A stretch of DNA of 64,000 nucleotides. It comes from Streptomyces sp. NBC_01478 (GTDB lineage: Bacteria; Actinomycetota; Actinomycetes; Streptomycetales; Streptomycetaceae). Below the pieces are notes generated by a model. The model was given only the letters and a program-made list of their open reading frames with translations, was not told the origin of the DNA and did no database searches. The position numbers and the translations under genes are program-made. The DNA lies in assembly GCF_036227225.1 (NCBI RefSeq), contig NZ_CP109444.1, positions 8,165,501 to 8,229,500 on the forward strand, written 5' to 3'. Shown one piece after another: positions 62,639-64,000 of this stretch (within the stretch, counting starts at the first letter, position 1; every line of letters starts with the position of its first letter).

Positions 62639-63360
62639 GCGGCCCGGCCTTCCGTCTCGGTGACCGGGGGGAGGTGAACCGTGTTCACACGGCGTCCGTC
62701 GAGGAGCGACACCGTACGGTCCGCGAGGGCCGCCGTCTCCGCCTCGTGGGTCGCGAGGACGACCGTGATGCCGTGCGAACGGGCGGCCGTCGTGAGCGTG
62801 CGCAGGACCTGGGCGCGGTCCGCGCGGTGCAGCGGGGCCGTCGGCTCGTCGGCGAACAGGACCGTCGGCGCCGGGGCCAGCGCGCGGGCGATCGAGACGC
62901 GCTGGCGCTCCGCCTGGCGCAGTTCGTGCGGGCGTTTGCGGGCGTGGTCGCCGATGTCGAGGCGGTCCAGCCACTCCAGGGCGGCGGTCTTGGCGCGGCG
63001 TCGGCTGGTGCCGCGCAGCATCAGGGGGAGGGCCGCGTTCTCCCAGACGTTCAGCTCGGGGACGAGCACGGGCGCCGGGTCGATCCAGCCGAAGCGGTCG
63101 CGGCGCAGCCGTTCGCGGGTCATCGGGCCCATGGTGTGCACGGGCACGCTGTTGAACCAGACCTCGCCGCGGCTCGGGCGCTCCAGGCCGGAGAGGCATC
63201 GCAGCAGGGTCGTCTTGCCGCTGCCGCGCGGGCCGCTGACGGCGAGGATCTCGCCCTCCCGGACACCGAGCGAGACGCCGCCGAGGGCGGGCGTTCCGTC
63301 GTGGTGCTGGAAGTGCAGGGCACGTGCCCAGAGCACGTCGTTGTCCGGCGGGGCCACCAT
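62620..63360 (-). CDS. ABC transporter ATPase with non-canonical Q-loop and signature
   Basis: A 246-aa ATP-binding protein paired with the permease. Walker A GPRGSGKTT (residues 43-51), Walker B VLFADEP (167-173, Asp and Glu present) and H-loop THE (204-206) are intact. However the Q-loop site reads GWIDPAP instead of a Gln, and the ABC signature reads LRQAE (147-151) where LSGGQ/E is expected. ATPase activity may be weak or require a partner. Start ATG 63360. It resembles the MacB/LolD group in length. It is separated from the aminotransferase by a hairpin. Confidence 0.82.
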   Translation of the reverse strand: MVAPPDNDVLWARALHFQHHDGTPALGGVSLGVREGEILAVSGPRGSGKTTLLRCLSGLERPSRGEVWFNSVPVHTMGPMTRERLRRDRFGWIDPAPVLVPELNVWENAALPLMLRGTSRRRAKTAALEWLDRLDIGDHARKRPHELRQAERQRVSIARALAPAPTVLFADEPTAPLHRADRAQVLRTLTTAARSHGITVVLATHEAETAALADRTVSLLDGRRVNTVHLPPVTETEGRAACSLSV

Positions 63361-63480
63361 GCGCGTACACCTCGTTCAGATCCGTTTTCCCGTATCGCAT
63401 CCCCCGTCCGGGGGAACGAAGAGGGGGCCGATCGGTCACTGGCACGCTAAGGAGCGGTCGGCGGGAGCCCGGACAGCACA

Positions 63481-63526
63481 CGGCCCCGGGCCGCCGTTTC
63501 TCACTCGAACGGCGGCGCCGGGGCCG
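63481..63526 (-). terminator. Hairpin downstream of the aminotransferase gene
   Basis: CGGCCCCGGGCCGCCGTT (63481-63498) pairs with AACGGCGGCGCCGGGGCCG (63508-63526) with one bulged base and a 9-base loop. It is 37 bp past the aminotransferase stop on the minus strand. Confidence 0.8.
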
Positions 63527-63562
63527 GTGTTGATCATCCAGAAGGAAGATCCCTCTGAACGA

Positions 63563-64000
63563 TCAGAGCTTCGTCCAGGCCTCCGTGAGCACCTGGCGGA
63601 CGATCCCCTCGATCTCGTCGAAGGTCGACTGGTCGGAGATCAGCGGCGGCGAGAGCTGGATGACCGGGTCACCGCGGTCGTCGGCGCGGCAGTAGAGGCC
63701 GTACTCGAAGAGCTTCTTGGAGACGAAGCCGTAGAGCACGCGCTCCGACTCCTCGTCCGTGAAGGTCTCCTTGGTGGCCTTGTCCTTCACGAGCTCGATG
63801 CCGTAGAAGAAGCCGTTGCCGCGGACGTCGCCGACGATCGGGAGGTCGTGCAGCTTCTGGAGGGTCTGGAGGAAGTTGGCCTCGTTGTCGAGGACGTGCT
63901 GGTTGAGGCCCTCGCGCTCGAAGATGTCGAGGTTGGCGAGGCCGACCGCCGCGGAGACCGGGTGGCCGCCGAAGGTGTAGCCGTGCAGGAAGGTGTTGTC
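63563..64000 (-). CDS. Class-III pyridoxal-phosphate aminotransferase, C-terminal part only
   Basis: Only the last 145 residues are inside the window; the N-terminus and probably the PLP-binding Lys lie beyond position 64000. The visible start HGYTFGGHPVSAAVGLANL and the DVRGNGFFYGIELVKDK segment are typical of the 4-aminobutyrate/putrescine/beta-alanine:pyruvate group of class-III aminotransferases. In S. coelicolor a similar gene belongs to a polyamine/putrescine-use region; that role is plausible here but not shown. The C-terminus ends VRQVLTEAWTKL. A hairpin terminator follows. Confidence 0.85.
   Translation of the reverse strand, partial: DNTFLHGYTFGGHPVSAAVGLANLDIFEREGLNQHVLDNEANFLQTLQKLHDLPIVGDVRGNGFFYGIELVKDKATKETFTDEESERVLYGFVSKKLFEYGLYCRADDRGDPVIQLSPPLISDQSTFDEIEGIVRQVLTEAWTKL

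Overview
The window is high-GC chromosomal DNA of a Streptomyces (or very close actinomycete). The evidence is the GC-rich third codon positions, the frequent GTG and TTG starts, the developmental genes nsdA and whiG, the four-gene signal peptidase cluster, and a gene order that, from memory, follows the conserved S. coelicolor core from recG to pyrH/cdsA. No insertion sequence, prophage, CRISPR array or tRNA gene was recognised. Nearly all genes are housekeeping genes. The unusual material is repeat-driven remodelling of a few of them.

Layout. Positions 1-9400: a partial HSP90-family gene, recG, rsmD, coaD, a DivIVA/SepIVA-like coiled-coil gene, the DUF177-rpmF-rnc-mutM group and an HxlR regulator. 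9450-17200: a CAP-domain protein, acylphosphatase, a small conserved protein, smc and the glucose permease glcP. 17270-22810: a hypothetical gene, a flavin-dependent oxidoreductase, ftsY, a prim-pol-like protein and nsdA. 23380-31230: the nitrogen operon amtB-glnK-glnD behind a recognisable GlnR box, then ffh and an ftsH. 31260-34590: a methyltransferase, an archaeal/eukaryotic-type prolyl-tRNA synthetase and an SprT-like protein. 34860-42450: the translation and secretion run rpsP-khpA-rimM-trmD-rplS-sipW-sipX-sipY-sipZ-nudix, then DUF2469 and yraN. 42449-47210: comM, dprA and whiG. 47300-54840: a TetR regulator, a peptidase, rpsB-tsf-pyrH-frr-cdsA and rlmN. 54870-58730: a TPP riboswitch driving thiBPQ. 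58800-64000: an LAETG surface protein, a LOG-family protein, a VOC protein, an ABC pair with an aberrant ATPase, and a partial class-III aminotransferase.

The most notable observations are these. (1) dprA carries an N-terminal extension of about 285 residues built from 90-bp imperfect repeats followed by an 18-bp minisatellite (8 perfect units plus variants). No ATG, GTG or TTG start lies between the array and the core domain, so the array appears to be translated. (2) The comM/dprA junction is itself duplicated (35 bp), creating a 12-codon reading frame with two successive ATGA stop/start overlaps. (3) One interspersed repeat family occurs four times, and one copy is fused in frame into the SMC hinge. 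(4) The intergenic stretch after nsdA holds a decayed duplicate of the nsdA 3' end. (5) Several operator-like palindromes, a TPP riboswitch that overlaps its own Shine-Dalgarno, and an ABC ATPase with non-canonical signature and Q-loop also merit attention.

Functionally the genes cover protein targeting (ffh, ftsY, ftsH, signal peptidases), translation (rpsP, rplS, rpsB, tsf, frr, rpmF, rimM, trmD, rlmN, rsmD, proS), chromosome and DNA upkeep (recG, smc, mutM, dprA, comM), nitrogen sensing (amtB-glnK-glnD) and development (nsdA, whiG, rnc).
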